Source: Paenibacillus sp. JDR-2
GTDB lineage: Bacteria; Bacillota; Bacilli; Paenibacillales; Paenibacillaceae
Direction: 5' to 3'
Length of the DNA stretch: 64,000 nucleotides
NCBI RefSeq assembly: GCF_000023585.1
Contig: NC_012914.1
Location: 6,207,501-6,271,500 of the forward strand
Below are positions 47,215-55,773 of the stretch, one piece after another. The notes under the pieces are model-generated. The model was not told where the DNA came from. It worked only from the letters and a program-made list of their open reading frames with translations, and searched no databases. The position numbers were made by a program, and so were the translations under genes. The first letter of the stretch is position 1, and every line of letters starts with the position of its first letter.

Positions 47215-47389
47215 TCACTACAGTAAAAAGAGTCTAGAATGAACTGGCCCCTTAGCTACGTTGGATTGGCTCCAGTAAAATCACGGTAGTTAAGCGAAAA
47301 GTACTGAAAACGAGCCTATTTTCCTGCATAGATTCCAACGTAGCAGTATTCCTGAGCGAAATCGGCATCTTTTACTGCATGAACTCCAA
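47209..47389. repeat. Intergenic repeat cluster, four 20-base units, two orientations
   Basis: Forward units TTGGATTCACTACAGTAAAA (47209-47228) and TTGGATTGGCTCCAGTAAAA (47261-47280). Inverted units at 47319-47338 (reads TTGGAATCTATGCAGGAAAA) and 47370-47389 (reads TTGGAGTTCATGCAGTAAAA). Three are preceded by TACG. The gap 47215-47427 otherwise holds no gene. No transposase, cas gene or regular spacing. Confidence 0.7.
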
Positions 47390-47427
47390 CGTAACCCGCA
47401 CTGCGCTAGCACCAATACTGAACCGGA

Positions 47428-48105
47428 CTAATGCTCCACTAAACGCCCTTCCTCCAGATACAAAACACGGTCGCATAACGGAAGAACCCGTTCATCGTGG
47501 GTAACCATAATAGCGGCCTTGCCCTGCTCCTTAGCCTCGCCCGCAATCATGCGCACAACATCCATCCCGCGGCTTGCGTCGAGGCTGGCCGTTGGTTCGT
47601 CCGCAAGCAACACGGCTGGATCATTCATCAGCGCTCTGGCGATTGCAACGCGCTGGCGTTCTCCCCCGGACAGCTTCTCCGGATAGGCGCTGCGGCGATG
47701 GGTCAAGCCTAGCTTCTGAAGCAGCTCCCTCGCCCTGACCGTTGCCTTCGATTTGTCCATGCCTCCCTGCTTCGCCACGAACAACAGCTGCTCTTCCACT
47801 TTCAAATACGGGATCAGATTGGCGCTTTGAAAAATAAACCCAAGCTTATGAAGCCTCATGTCCGACAGCTCCTGATGAGCTTTGCCGATGACCGATTGTC
47901 CGTCAACGAGTACCTCGCCGCTTGTTGGCTCGAGAAGCGCTCCCGCAATGGAAAGGAACGTGCTTTTCCCGGAGCCTGACGGCCCCATTACGGCAACAAG
48001 CTCGCCTTCCGCAACGTTTAAATTCAGATTATCCAGGACTAAACGCTGCGTGCCGCCATCCTCGAACGAATGCGTAATATTTTGCAAAACGATCCGTTGT
48101 CTCAT
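47428..48105 (-). CDS. hrtA: Haem-efflux ABC transporter ATP-binding protein (HrtA-like)
   Basis: A 225-residue ATPase that powers export by the HrtB-like permease. Walker A is MGPSGSGKSTFLS, the signature LSGGERQRVAIARAL, Walker B VLLADEPTASLD. ATG 48105 (GGGAGG upstream) overlaps the permease stop as ATGA. The assignment as haem efflux rests on the HrtB-like partner and the HssRS-like pair upstream. Gene order is hssR-hssS-hrtB-hrtA on one strand. Confidence 0.85.
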   Translation of the reverse strand: MRQRIVLQNITHSFEDGGTQRLVLDNLNLNVAEGELVAVMGPSGSGKSTFLSIAGALLEPTSGEVLVDGQSVIGKAHQELSDMRLHKLGFIFQSANLIPYLKVEEQLLFVAKQGGMDKSKATVRARELLQKLGLTHRRSAYPEKLSGGERQRVAIARALMNDPAVLLADEPTASLDASRGMDVVRMIAGEAKEQGKAAIMVTHDERVLPLCDRVLYLEEGRLVEH

Positions 48106-49214
48106 GCTGCCGTCCTCCCTATCGCATCCAAGGCGTTTATTCTGCTCACTTTCCATACGGATAGCAAGGAGCCTGCCAGCGACATGGCCATAAAAGCGCC
48201 GCTTGTAAGAGCAAGCGTAGAGGCGGGAAGCTGAAACGGCATGCCGCTAGGCAATACCGATTCCAACGCTTGAACCAGAAGCACGCTGATGGTCAAGCTT
48301 CCCAGGCATAAGAGCAGCACTTGCAAAGCCACGCTTCCGGCAAGGTAAGAGGCGCGTGTACCGATAGCCTTCAGGATACCGAATTGGCTGCTCTTCTGAA
48401 TCGTAATGACATAAAAAAATACCGCCAGGACAAACGCCGAAATGACAAACAGGAACACAATCATCATCATTAGCGAACCCTGCTCTTCCTTATAGCCGGG
48501 TATTGCCGAGACAGCCTCCGATTTCGTCACGACCTCGTTATCCGGCAAGGCTTCGGCAAGGCGCTCGGCCTGCTGCTTGCTGGCCTTAACCGCAATGGCG
48601 CTGTAGGTTGTGTCGGTTGGCATCCCGCTCCTAGCCGCCGCCACCTGCTGAAGCTGCTGCCAGTCATGCTCGCTTAGAAATACGGCGGGGGAATGACTGA
48701 ACGATTCCCGGCTAACAAAGCCGCCAACCGTCCATTTCATGCCGGAAGCCTGATCAACAAGCGTTGAACCGATGCGAACTCCCGAATCCTTTAACTTGCT
48801 GTCGACAAGCACGGAACCGACACCGGCCTCTGTAAGTGCACTCCCCTCAACTACTGGCGGCGTAAGCCAGCCTTCAGGCTCCACGGCAAGCAATGTCACA
48901 TCAAGCTTATTCCCTTCCAGGGTTACGGTAGTCATCCGGACGCCAAGCGGCTGCGCGTTTTTCTCGCCGGCGATCGACTTGGCCCGTTCCAGAGCCTCCA
49001 CTCCAACCTGAGAGCGGGTAAACCGATGATTGGAATCCTTCTCCATTACAAAATGCGTAGCGTCCATATTTTCTATCGATGCCGCGTTGTCGTAAGCGAG
49101 TCCCCGCGCAAGTCCCGTAACGAACAGGACCAGAAAAGAGACCAGCAGCATAATCGTTGCGATAAGCGTATAGCGGACTTTAGCAAACCTCATTTCCCGT
49201 ATAGCCAAATACAT
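48102..49214 (-). CDS. hrtB: Haem-efflux ABC transporter permease (HrtB-like)
   Basis: A 370-residue FtsX/MacB-fold permease with an N-terminal helix (residues 12-35), a large extracytoplasmic domain and three C-terminal helices. It resembles staphylococcal HrtB at both ends: MYLAIREMRFAKVRYTLI at the start, VFFYVITIQKSSQFGILKAI in the first C-terminal helix. Such permeases export toxic haem. GGGAGG precedes ATG 49214. An HssR-type direct repeat lies 40-59 bases upstream. Confidence 0.87.
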   Translation of the reverse strand: MYLAIREMRFAKVRYTLIATIMLLVSFLVLFVTGLARGLAYDNAASIENMDATHFVMEKDSNHRFTRSQVGVEALERAKSIAGEKNAQPLGVRMTTVTLEGNKLDVTLLAVEPEGWLTPPVVEGSALTEAGVGSVLVDSKLKDSGVRIGSTLVDQASGMKWTVGGFVSRESFSHSPAVFLSEHDWQQLQQVAAARSGMPTDTTYSAIAVKASKQQAERLAEALPDNEVVTKSEAVSAIPGYKEEQGSLMMMIVFLFVISAFVLAVFFYVITIQKSSQFGILKAIGTRASYLAGSVALQVLLLCLGSLTISVLLVQALESVLPSGMPFQLPASTLALTSGAFMAMSLAGSLLSVWKVSRINALDAIGRTAA

Positions 49215-49253
49215 GTTGCTTCCCTCCCTTTGATGGCTCAAGTGTAGGAAGCG

Positions 49254-49273
49254 AAAATGAACGGCGCGTGAAC
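49254..49273 (-). promoter_or_regulatory. HssR-type direct repeat before hrtB
   Basis: Reverse strand GTTCACGCG-CC-GTTCATTTT: two GTTCA half-sites with an 11-base period, as in the staphylococcal HssR site GTTCATATT-N2-GTTCATATT. It lies in the 65-base gap between hssS and hrtB, so hrtBA probably have their own haem-induced promoter. Confidence 0.75.
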
Positions 49274-49279
49274 GAATCA

Positions 49280-50659
49280 TTACAAATCGGGAAGGCTGAC
49301 TGTAATACGAGTGCCCGCTCCGGGCGAGCTTTCGACTTCGATGCGCCCACCGTGCAGCTGCACGATCTTTTTCACGATAGCGAGTCCAAGGCCAGTCCGC
49401 CCCGAAGTCCGCTCGCGGGCACGGTCAACCCGGTAAAAACGGTCAAACAGAAAAGGAATATGCTCAGGCGGGATTCCCTCCCCCGTATCCGAGACTACGA
49501 TAACGATATCGGACAACGTCTTTTCCGCGAGCACCTCAATGCTTCTCCCGGGCGGAATATAGTTGATGGCATTGCCAAGCAGATTCATCCACACCTGCTG
49601 CAGCAGCACCTCATCGCCATAAATCGCAATGGAGTCGGGAACGGACAGCTTAAGCAGCAAATCCTTCTCCTCCAGCTGCCACTGCAGAACCTGCACGGCT
49701 TGGCGAATATGTTTATAGAGGGAAAAATGCTTTTTATTTAAAGCCTCTTCGCCTTGCTCGAGCGAAGAAAGAAGCAGCAGTTGCTTGCTGAGGATAGAGA
49801 GATGGCGGCTTTCCGCTTCAATAATATCCGCATAATGCTTGCGTTCCTCGCTTGGAAGCTCTTGCTCCCTTAGCACGGCGGCAAACCCCTGAATCGAGGT
49901 AAGCGGCGATTGAATTTCATGCGACACATTCGAAACGAACTGCTGGCGGGTCTGATCGACGCGCTCGAGCTCCTTGCTCATGGTCATGAAATGCTCGGCA
50001 AGCTGGCCGATCTCATCGCGTCTTCTCGTTGGCAGGCGAAGGTTGTAATTGCCTTGCGCGATACGCTTGGTCGCCTCCGATAGTCTTGTGATCGGCTTGA
50101 CCAAATAGCGGGTACTGATCAGGAACAAGAGAATACTGATTATTACCGTATACAAACCGACCAGGGCAAAAAAGGTGCGAAGCTCGCCAAACTGCAAAAG
50201 AACGTCCGGCCGCATGAACAAGGCATAGCTTTTCCCCGAAGACTGCACAAGCACGCCTACCGTATTGCTTAACCGGTTATCGAAAAACCCGGTAATAAAC
50301 GGCTTGTTCGGGAACTGCGCCACTCCGTGGTACACTTCTCCGCCGAGCACGAGCGCTACGGCCTGTTGATCCAGATCCTGCTCGCGAAAGCTCCGGCCGT
50401 AAAAATGCGTTTCTCCTTGACCGTCCGTCACGTAAATCTCGTAACCAAGCGAAGCCGCATTTTGCAAATAACGCTCCATCCCGGCAGGCTCCGTCTCGAT
50501 AAAGCTCTCCATCTGCTGGGCAATCCCCACCAGCTTCTCATCGTTGAAAGACTTCAGCTTCATATGGTAATACAGGTTGGAAACCAGAAATCCGATTATG
50601 CTGCTGACCAGTATCACTGCCGCGGTGATCAGAAATACCCGGAAGTACAGAGATTTCAT
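49280..50659 (-). CDS. hssS: Haem-responsive sensor histidine kinase (HssS-like)
   Basis: A 459-residue membrane kinase. It has helices at about 7-29 and 163-182 around an extracytoplasmic domain with HFYGRSFRE, FITGFFDN and ALFMRPD, motifs shared with HssS. HAMP follows, then phosphoacceptor His247 in NVSHEIQSPLTS and the ATPase domain (NLLGNAINYIPPG, DTGEGIPPEHIPFLFDRFYR). ATGA overlap with hssR. It senses haem stress by analogy with staphylococci. Confidence 0.88.
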   Translation of the reverse strand: MKSLYFRVFLITAAVILVSSIIGFLVSNLYYHMKLKSFNDEKLVGIAQQMESFIETEPAGMERYLQNAASLGYEIYVTDGQGETHFYGRSFREQDLDQQAVALVLGGEVYHGVAQFPNKPFITGFFDNRLSNTVGVLVQSSGKSYALFMRPDVLLQFGELRTFFALVGLYTVIISILLFLISTRYLVKPITRLSEATKRIAQGNYNLRLPTRRRDEIGQLAEHFMTMSKELERVDQTRQQFVSNVSHEIQSPLTSIQGFAAVLREQELPSEERKHYADIIEAESRHLSILSKQLLLLSSLEQGEEALNKKHFSLYKHIRQAVQVLQWQLEEKDLLLKLSVPDSIAIYGDEVLLQQVWMNLLGNAINYIPPGRSIEVLAEKTLSDIVIVVSDTGEGIPPEHIPFLFDRFYRVDRARERTSGRTGLGLAIVKKIVQLHGGRIEVESSPGAGTRITVSLPDL

Positions 50660-51333
50660 TTTCCCTTCACCTCAACCTTGTACCCGATCCCCCGTACCGT
50701 CTGGATCGTAAAATCTTCGGCGTAATCGGCAAAGCGCTGGCGGAGCCGCTTAATATGCACGTCTACGGTCCGGTCATCCCCTTCGAAATCTGCCGCCCAC
50801 ACGAGTCGAATCAGCTCCTCGCGGGAAAACAGCCGTCCCGGGTATTGAGCAAGCTGGGCGAGAAGCTCGAATTCTTTCATCGGCAGCAGAAGAACCGATT
50901 GGCCGTCGGTGACCTCTACGTTTTTGCGGTCAATCGTAATGCGGTTCATGCGGATCAGATCATGGGATACCTGATTATAACGGCGGAACAACGCTTTAAC
51001 CCGAAACAGCAGCTCCTCCGGTTCAAAAGGCTTGGTCACGTAATCATCGGTTCCCCTCAGATAACCCTGCTCTTTATCCGACAGCTGATCTTTAGCCGTC
51101 AGCATGATAATCGGGATATCATAACGCTCCCGGATGTACTCGCATAGCTCAAATCCGTCTATCCGCGGCATCATTACATCAATAATGGCCAGATTTATCG
51201 GCGCGCGCTGCATGACCTCCACCGCCTCGGCCCCGTCTTGCGCTTCATACACCTGATAGCCTTCGCGGGTCATCACGAAACGGACAAGCGCTCTAATATT
51301 CGGATCGTCGTCAGCCAGGAGCAAATGATACAT
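50656..51333 (-). CDS. hssR: Haem-responsive response regulator (HssR-like), OmpR family
   Basis: A 225-residue regulator. The receiver has Asp52 in IIDVMMPRIDG and Lys in YVTKPFEPEEL; the winged-helix output domain has GRLFSREELIRLVWAADFEG and RTVDVHIKRLRQRF. Its closest resemblance is to HssR (YDIPIIMLTAKDQLSDKE). ATG 51333 has AGGAGG 8 bases upstream; an in-frame start at 51399 is rejected. The direct repeat before hrtB is its likely target. Confidence 0.88.
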   Translation of the reverse strand: MYHLLLADDDPNIRALVRFVMTREGYQVYEAQDGAEAVEVMQRAPINLAIIDVMMPRIDGFELCEYIRERYDIPIIMLTAKDQLSDKEQGYLRGTDDYVTKPFEPEELLFRVKALFRRYNQVSHDLIRMNRITIDRKNVEVTDGQSVLLLPMKEFELLAQLAQYPGRLFSREELIRLVWAADFEGDDRTVDVHIKRLRQRFADYAEDFTIQTVRGIGYKVEVKGK

Positions 51334-51428
51334 CCTAGCAACCTCCTGTCCTATTCCAGTATTTTTCGTTGATAGCATAGCATAATACCGGACAAACACA
51401 AACAGGACCTGGCTTCAACCGGCCAAGC

Positions 51429-51467
51429 AAAAAAAAGTCCCAGGGCATCAAGGATCCCCTGGGACTT
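51429..51467 (-). terminator. Terminator of the sulfonate-type operon
   Basis: AAGTCCCAGGG / CCCCTGGGACTT hairpin with eight T on the reverse strand, 16 bases after the last ferredoxin gene. Confidence 0.92.
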
Positions 51468-51483
51468 GCTCTAATCCTTTTAT

Positions 51484-51873
51484 TCAGTTCGTTTGACTTC
51501 CGCCCCGAACGACTTCCGATACGCCTTGCGGACGGACCGTACGGGGAGGCAGGATCCGGTCGATAAACGGCGTTGTGTCGATGGCCGCAATCCTCGTGCG
51601 TCCCGGTCCCCAGCCGATAATGGCTCGCCAGCTGCCGAGCACGCCTTGCCCGGCCAGCTCCTGCTCGTTCACTTCCACGGTCTGCTCGGCATAGGGCGAG
51701 ACATACAGCGCATCCGCCGGGCAATAAACTTCGCAAATAAAGCAGGTCTGGCAGTCGCTTTGCCGCGCAATGACGGGGATGCCGTCCTCGCCTTTATCGA
51801 AAACATTGGTCGGGCATACCTTAACGCAGATGCTGCAGGAAATGCACCGTTCCTCGCTGACTAATTCAATCAT
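51484..51873 (-). CDS. 2[4Fe-4S] ferredoxin, second copy
   Basis: A 129-residue ferredoxin with two cluster motifs, CISCSICVKVCP and CQTCFICEVYCP, that each bind one [4Fe-4S]. A C-terminal extension (GWGPGRTRIAAIDTTPF) is partly shared with the 55441 paralogue. It overlaps the flavoprotein gene (ATGA), so the two are made together and probably form a complex like AprAB, passing electrons to or from FAD. Last gene of the operon. Confidence 0.9.
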   Translation of the reverse strand: MIELVSEERCISCSICVKVCPTNVFDKGEDGIPVIARQSDCQTCFICEVYCPADALYVSPYAEQTVEVNEQELAGQGVLGSWRAIIGWGPGRTRIAAIDTTPFIDRILPPRTVRPQGVSEVVRGGSQTN

Positions 51874-53504
51874 CCGGCCTGCACCTCCCCGGAAGCAGCC
51901 GCTGCCCCGGTTGGTACAACGTCACTCCCCGAACTCGGTACCTTCTCCGCCCGGACACGGATCTCTTCGAGTCCCGAGACGAGCAGCCGGTACTGCTGCT
52001 CTTCGTCCTGACCGGGATATTCCGCCAGCACATGCAGGCCGCCGCTCCGGGATTCCTTCCGCGACAACGCTGCCGTATACATCCAACGGGCAGTTGCCGC
52101 CATCGCCGCGGTCTCGCGGGCGCGCACCTGTTCCAGCATGGATTGCGGCGCTAGATCATTCACCCGCTTCCATACCTCATCCAGCTGACGCAAAGCCAGC
52201 TTCAGCCCCCGTTCGCTGCGGAAATAATTAATGTCGAGCGGAAGAACCTGACTTTGTATATCCTTGATCAGCTCCTGCGAAGACACTGCGGAAGAAGCCG
52301 GCACCGTGCCAAGCCCGTAGCGCCCGGCTGGCTTCAAGTCGCGTTCCGCCGCGCTGCTCCGGTGAGACAAAGCATAAGCGGCAGCGCCTTTGCCCGCCCA
52401 GGTTCCCGAGCAGATCGCCCACGATGCGTTAAAGGCGCCTCCGCCGGATGCCGAACCGGTAATACGCTCGCGTGTTGCCGCATCCCCTGCGGCGAACAAT
52501 CCTCCTACCGTTGTGCTGCAATCATCGCCTACAATCCGGATGCCGCCCGTCCCTCTTACGGTCCCTTCATAACGCAGCGTGAGCGGGAAGGGCTCGGTAA
52601 ACACGTCAATCCCCGCGCGGTCATACGGCAGGAAAAAGATCGCATGGGATTTTCGTAAGATGGCCTGCTTCTCCGGAGTATCCGCTTTGTTCATAATCGC
52701 ATACACGGGTCCCTTGAGCAGAGCCTCCGCCAGAAAATCTCCCTGGCGCCCCGCAATAATCTCTTGGCCGGCATGATCGTAATAAGTTGCCCATCCAAGC
52801 AGTCTTGAGCGGGTATTGGAGCCGAAAGCCGGAGAAGGAGCATACTTGCGGGTAAATTCCATCCCCGACAGCTCTACGCCAAGCTCGCCTGCCATTAAGT
52901 AACCGTCGCCGGTCAATACATTGCAGCCTAGTCCATTGCTCAGAAAAGCGCAGCCGCCCGTTGCGATAACAACGGCATTCGCGCGCACCTCCCAGGTCTG
53001 GTTATCCTGCCGGGACACGCCGCGAGCGCCGCCTACGCCAAACTCATCAACCAGCAGCTCAAGAGCCGGCGACTGGTCGAGCACTTTGACCCCGGCACGC
53101 TTTACGACCTTGCGCATAATCGACATATATTCGGGACCGTGAAGATGATCGCGCATCGGAGTGCCGTTCTCGTCGCGGACGAACGGATAGCCCCACTGCT
53201 CGATCAGCTCCATGTTGGTATACACTTGGTCAAGCACCCGGTGAATCCATGCCGGCTCCGCCAAATACCCGCCCTGCTTCATCCGCTCATCCACGGCGCG
53301 CTTTCTCATTTCTTCGTCAGGCGGCAAATAAAGCAGATTCGTGCCTCCCGGAGCCGTTGCGCCGCTGCTGCCAAGGAAGCCCTTGTCTGCCAGTACGACC
53401 TTGGCGCCGTTAGTGGCCGCGCTCCAAGCCGCCCAAGCTCCGGCAGGACCGCCGCCAATCACAAGCACATCCGCGGTCAGCCGCCGCTCTGCCGAATGAC
53501 TCAT
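51870..53504 (-). CDS. FAD-dependent oxidoreductase, AprA/fumarate-reductase fold, second copy
   Basis: A 544-residue flavoprotein. The N-terminal dinucleotide motif is DVLVIGGGPAGAWAAWSA, then GFLGSSGATAPGG (no histidine at the position used for covalent FAD in SdhA), then a capping domain, then RGTGGIRI and GLFAAGDAATRERI near the C-terminal FAD site. It is clearly paralogous to the 55770 product: HGPEYMSIMRKVVKRAGVK versus QGPEYMRLMRKLVKKAGVK. ATGA overlaps with both neighbours. Substrate unknown; an organosulfur compound is inferred from context. Confidence 0.88.
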   Translation of the reverse strand: MSHSAERRLTADVLVIGGGPAGAWAAWSAATNGAKVVLADKGFLGSSGATAPGGTNLLYLPPDEEMRKRAVDERMKQGGYLAEPAWIHRVLDQVYTNMELIEQWGYPFVRDENGTPMRDHLHGPEYMSIMRKVVKRAGVKVLDQSPALELLVDEFGVGGARGVSRQDNQTWEVRANAVVIATGGCAFLSNGLGCNVLTGDGYLMAGELGVELSGMEFTRKYAPSPAFGSNTRSRLLGWATYYDHAGQEIIAGRQGDFLAEALLKGPVYAIMNKADTPEKQAILRKSHAIFFLPYDRAGIDVFTEPFPLTLRYEGTVRGTGGIRIVGDDCSTTVGGLFAAGDAATRERITGSASGGGAFNASWAICSGTWAGKGAAAYALSHRSSAAERDLKPAGRYGLGTVPASSAVSSQELIKDIQSQVLPLDINYFRSERGLKLALRQLDEVWKRVNDLAPQSMLEQVRARETAAMAATARWMYTAALSRKESRSGGLHVLAEYPGQDEEQQYRLLVSGLEEIRVRAEKVPSSGSDVVPTGAAAASGEVQAG

Positions 53505-54298
53505 TTCAGCTTCTCCGCAAAAAAGCTGATCGTAGCTTGCAGCGCCGTTTGCAGCTGCGCGTTTGCCCCTCCATACGGATGTACCGTATTAAAGGTATGG
53601 TCGGCTCCTTGCACCAGCACATATTGCTGATGCGGAGCTTCTTCTTGGAAGTAGCGCAGCTGCTCCAGCAGCGGCTCCCGATCCAGGTCTCCCTGCACAA
53701 TCAAGGCTGGAAGCTGCAGACCGGTAAAAGCTTCGCGTATGTTAAATCGCGCTTCATTCCTCTGCCAATCCTCCTGGACCGTCAGATCCAGCAGGCTGAC
53801 GGTTTCGCCGGCCGGCAGCTGGCGGGATGGAGGAGGTCCTCCGTTCCACACTGCCAATGCGGCTATTTGTTCCGGCTTCTCGCCGGCAGTCAGGATGCTG
53901 CTTCCCCCTGCTCTGCTGTGCCCAAGCAGCCCGACCTTTGCCCGGTCAGCCGCTTGAGCCTGCGGCAAATCGCCGTTCAATACCGCGCGAAGCACCGTCT
54001 CCAAATCGTCAAGCTCCTGGGAGAAGGTTGCTGCGGCCGCGATCGAAGCTTCCTCCAAGCCATCTTCCCTGGCAGCAATACGCGAGAAATTGTAGCTGAC
54101 CGCATAGAAGCCCTCTTCCGCCAAACGGCTCGTCACATCCGGCCAGAATGCCCAATCCTTATACCCTCTAAAGCCATGACTTACGATAATAACCGGATGC
54201 GGCTTGCCGTCATCCAAGATTTTCACTTCGCCCTGCAAACGGATGCCCTTGCTCGAATACAACGTAAAGGACTGGACGGTCAGCGTATCTTTTCCCAT
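53501..54298 (-). CDS. Alpha/beta hydrolase (dienelactone-hydrolase-like)
   Basis: A 265-residue cytosolic serine hydrolase: nucleophile Ser128 in LLGHSRAGGSS, Asp in IVQGDLDREPL, His in VQGADHTF. HGFRGYKDWAFW is the oxyanion loop. ATG 54298 with AGGAGAGG is chosen over an in-frame start at 54343. Its stop overlaps the second flavoprotein start. It may release a product from an ester-type sulfur compound, but this is only inferred from the operon. Confidence 0.87.
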   Translation of the reverse strand: MGKDTLTVQSFTLYSSKGIRLQGEVKILDDGKPHPVIIVSHGFRGYKDWAFWPDVTSRLAEEGFYAVSYNFSRIAAREDGLEEASIAAAATFSQELDDLETVLRAVLNGDLPQAQAADRAKVGLLGHSRAGGSSILTAGEKPEQIAALAVWNGGPPPSRQLPAGETVSLLDLTVQEDWQRNEARFNIREAFTGLQLPALIVQGDLDREPLLEQLRYFQEEAPHQQYVLVQGADHTFNTVHPYGGANAQLQTALQATISFFAEKLK

Positions 54299-54327
54299 AA
54301 CAATTCCTCTCCTATCCGATCTATCGT

Positions 54328-55401
54328 TTACTTCACTTCCCAATCCTCGATCTTGTAATCCTTCTTCGCCAGCCCTTCCTCGACAAGGAAGTCCTTCGTC
54401 CCCGTAATCCGGGTAATTCCTTCCGCCGGGAACGGCTCTTCCGTAATGTAGCTGATCGGGCTGATCTTCTTCGCCAGCTCAACCGTTGTCTTGTTCAGAT
54501 CGGCGATGAACTGATAATACTCGTCCTCATGCTGCTTCAAATCCTCGATGGCCTTCTGGCGCGCTTCATTCCACACCTTCGGGAAATCCGGGAACTTCTC
54601 CAGGTAGCTCTCCGAGACAACCGTTACGCTTGTTCCGTGCAGCTCGGGATGCCTGGTGGAATCGTCGATCAACGTATAACCCTGCGCCAACTGCTTCTCC
54701 GCGTTAAAACCGGAGTTCGTCATCGCGTCCACATCGCCCCGGGCAAGCGCCGCCTGACCGTCGGGAGCAAGCATATGGACCAGCTTATAGTCCTTTACCC
54801 CTGCCTGCTTCAGCAGACCAACAACGTAACGGTGCATGTAGGAGCCTTTTTGAATCGCAATCGTCTTGCCCTTCAGCTCTTCGACCGTCTTTGGTCCGTT
54901 AGGACCCGAGATTAAATAGCCGACATTCGTTATGTTCGTTTGATTGATCAGTCTTGTCTTCGCTCCGGAAGCTGCCGCAATAATCGCAGGCGTGTCCCCC
55001 AAGCCGCCAAAATCAAGCCGTCCGCTGATCAGCGATTCCGTCTGGTCCGGACCGTTCGGGAAGCCCGTCAGCTTCACTTCTTCGATGCCGTATTTTTTCA
55101 GTTCCGCTTGAATGATGCCTTTATAAAAGCCCCAGCCCTCCGCTCCGCCGGGAAGATTCTTATCATTGCTTCCGATGTAACCGTAGTTGAGAACGGCCGG
55201 AACCTTGCTGTTCTTGTCCGCGGCGGCTGCCGTCTCCGTGCCCGTTGATGCGCTGGCGCCGGCATTGGCGCTGTCCTTCGCGTTCCCATTCGAGCTATTG
55301 TTAGCTCCGCATGCCTGCAGCCATGCCGTTGCCATAATCAGCACCGCGATCAGCGCTAGTCTAACCGGCCCGCGTAATCCTCTTTGTTTTTCTCTGCTCA
55401 T
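54328..55401 (-). CDS. SsuA/TauA-like sulfonate-binding lipoprotein
   Basis: A 357-residue solute-binding protein of the nitrate/sulfonate/taurine class. Signal peptide with lipobox LQAC (Cys31), then an Asn/Ala/Ser-rich linker, then YGYIGSNDKNL and GRLDFGGLGDTPAIIAAASG, the ligand-loop signature of SsuA-type proteins. It is the only binding protein of the operon and must serve the two permeases encoded upstream. The ligand is not provable from sequence. Confidence 0.9.
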   Translation of the reverse strand: MSREKQRGLRGPVRLALIAVLIMATAWLQACGANNSSNGNAKDSANAGASASTGTETAAAADKNSKVPAVLNYGYIGSNDKNLPGGAEGWGFYKGIIQAELKKYGIEEVKLTGFPNGPDQTESLISGRLDFGGLGDTPAIIAAASGAKTRLINQTNITNVGYLISGPNGPKTVEELKGKTIAIQKGSYMHRYVVGLLKQAGVKDYKLVHMLAPDGQAALARGDVDAMTNSGFNAEKQLAQGYTLIDDSTRHPELHGTSVTVVSESYLEKFPDFPKVWNEARQKAIEDLKQHEDEYYQFIADLNKTTVELAKKISPISYITEEPFPAEGITRITGTKDFLVEEGLAKKDYKIEDWEVK

Positions 55402-55440
55402 ATCAAACAGACCCCTCTCGGCAGTTAAGTAATGTGTTGG

Positions 55441-55773
55441 TTAAAATTTTGCGTACTGGGATAACCGGTACATATAGTCATGCGAAGCGACAGGCGTCCT
55501 GCCTTTGCCCCAGCCGACCTTTTCCCGGTATCCTCCAAGCAAGCCTTGCTGCTCGGCTTCCTCTTCCGAAATGCCGATAACCTGCTCCGAATCCGGCGCA
55601 ACGTACAACGCGTCAACCGGGCAGTACAGCTCGCACATAAAGCAGGTCTGGCAGTCGTCCTGCCTGGCGATGACGGGAATCCCGTCATCGCCCCGGTCGA
55701 ATACGTTCGTTGGGCATACCGATACGCATTGATTGCAGGACACGCACCGGCTCTCGCTGACAACCTCAATCAT
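55441..55773 (-). CDS. 2[4Fe-4S] ferredoxin, first copy
   Basis: A 110-residue ferredoxin with CVSCNQCVSVCP and CQTCFMCELYCP cluster motifs, overlapping the first flavoprotein gene (ATGA). The first 90 residues align with the 51484 paralogue (IEVVSESRCVSC versus IELVSEERCISC). The C-terminus is shorter. Confidence 0.9.
   Translation of the reverse strand: MIEVVSESRCVSCNQCVSVCPTNVFDRGDDGIPVIARQDDCQTCFMCELYCPVDALYVAPDSEQVIGISEEEAEQQGLLGGYREKVGWGKGRTPVASHDYMYRLSQYAKF

Noticed and set aside
47209-47389. Possible CRISPR array
   Set aside because: Units are imperfect, occur in both orientations, have irregular spacing, and no cas genes are nearby.
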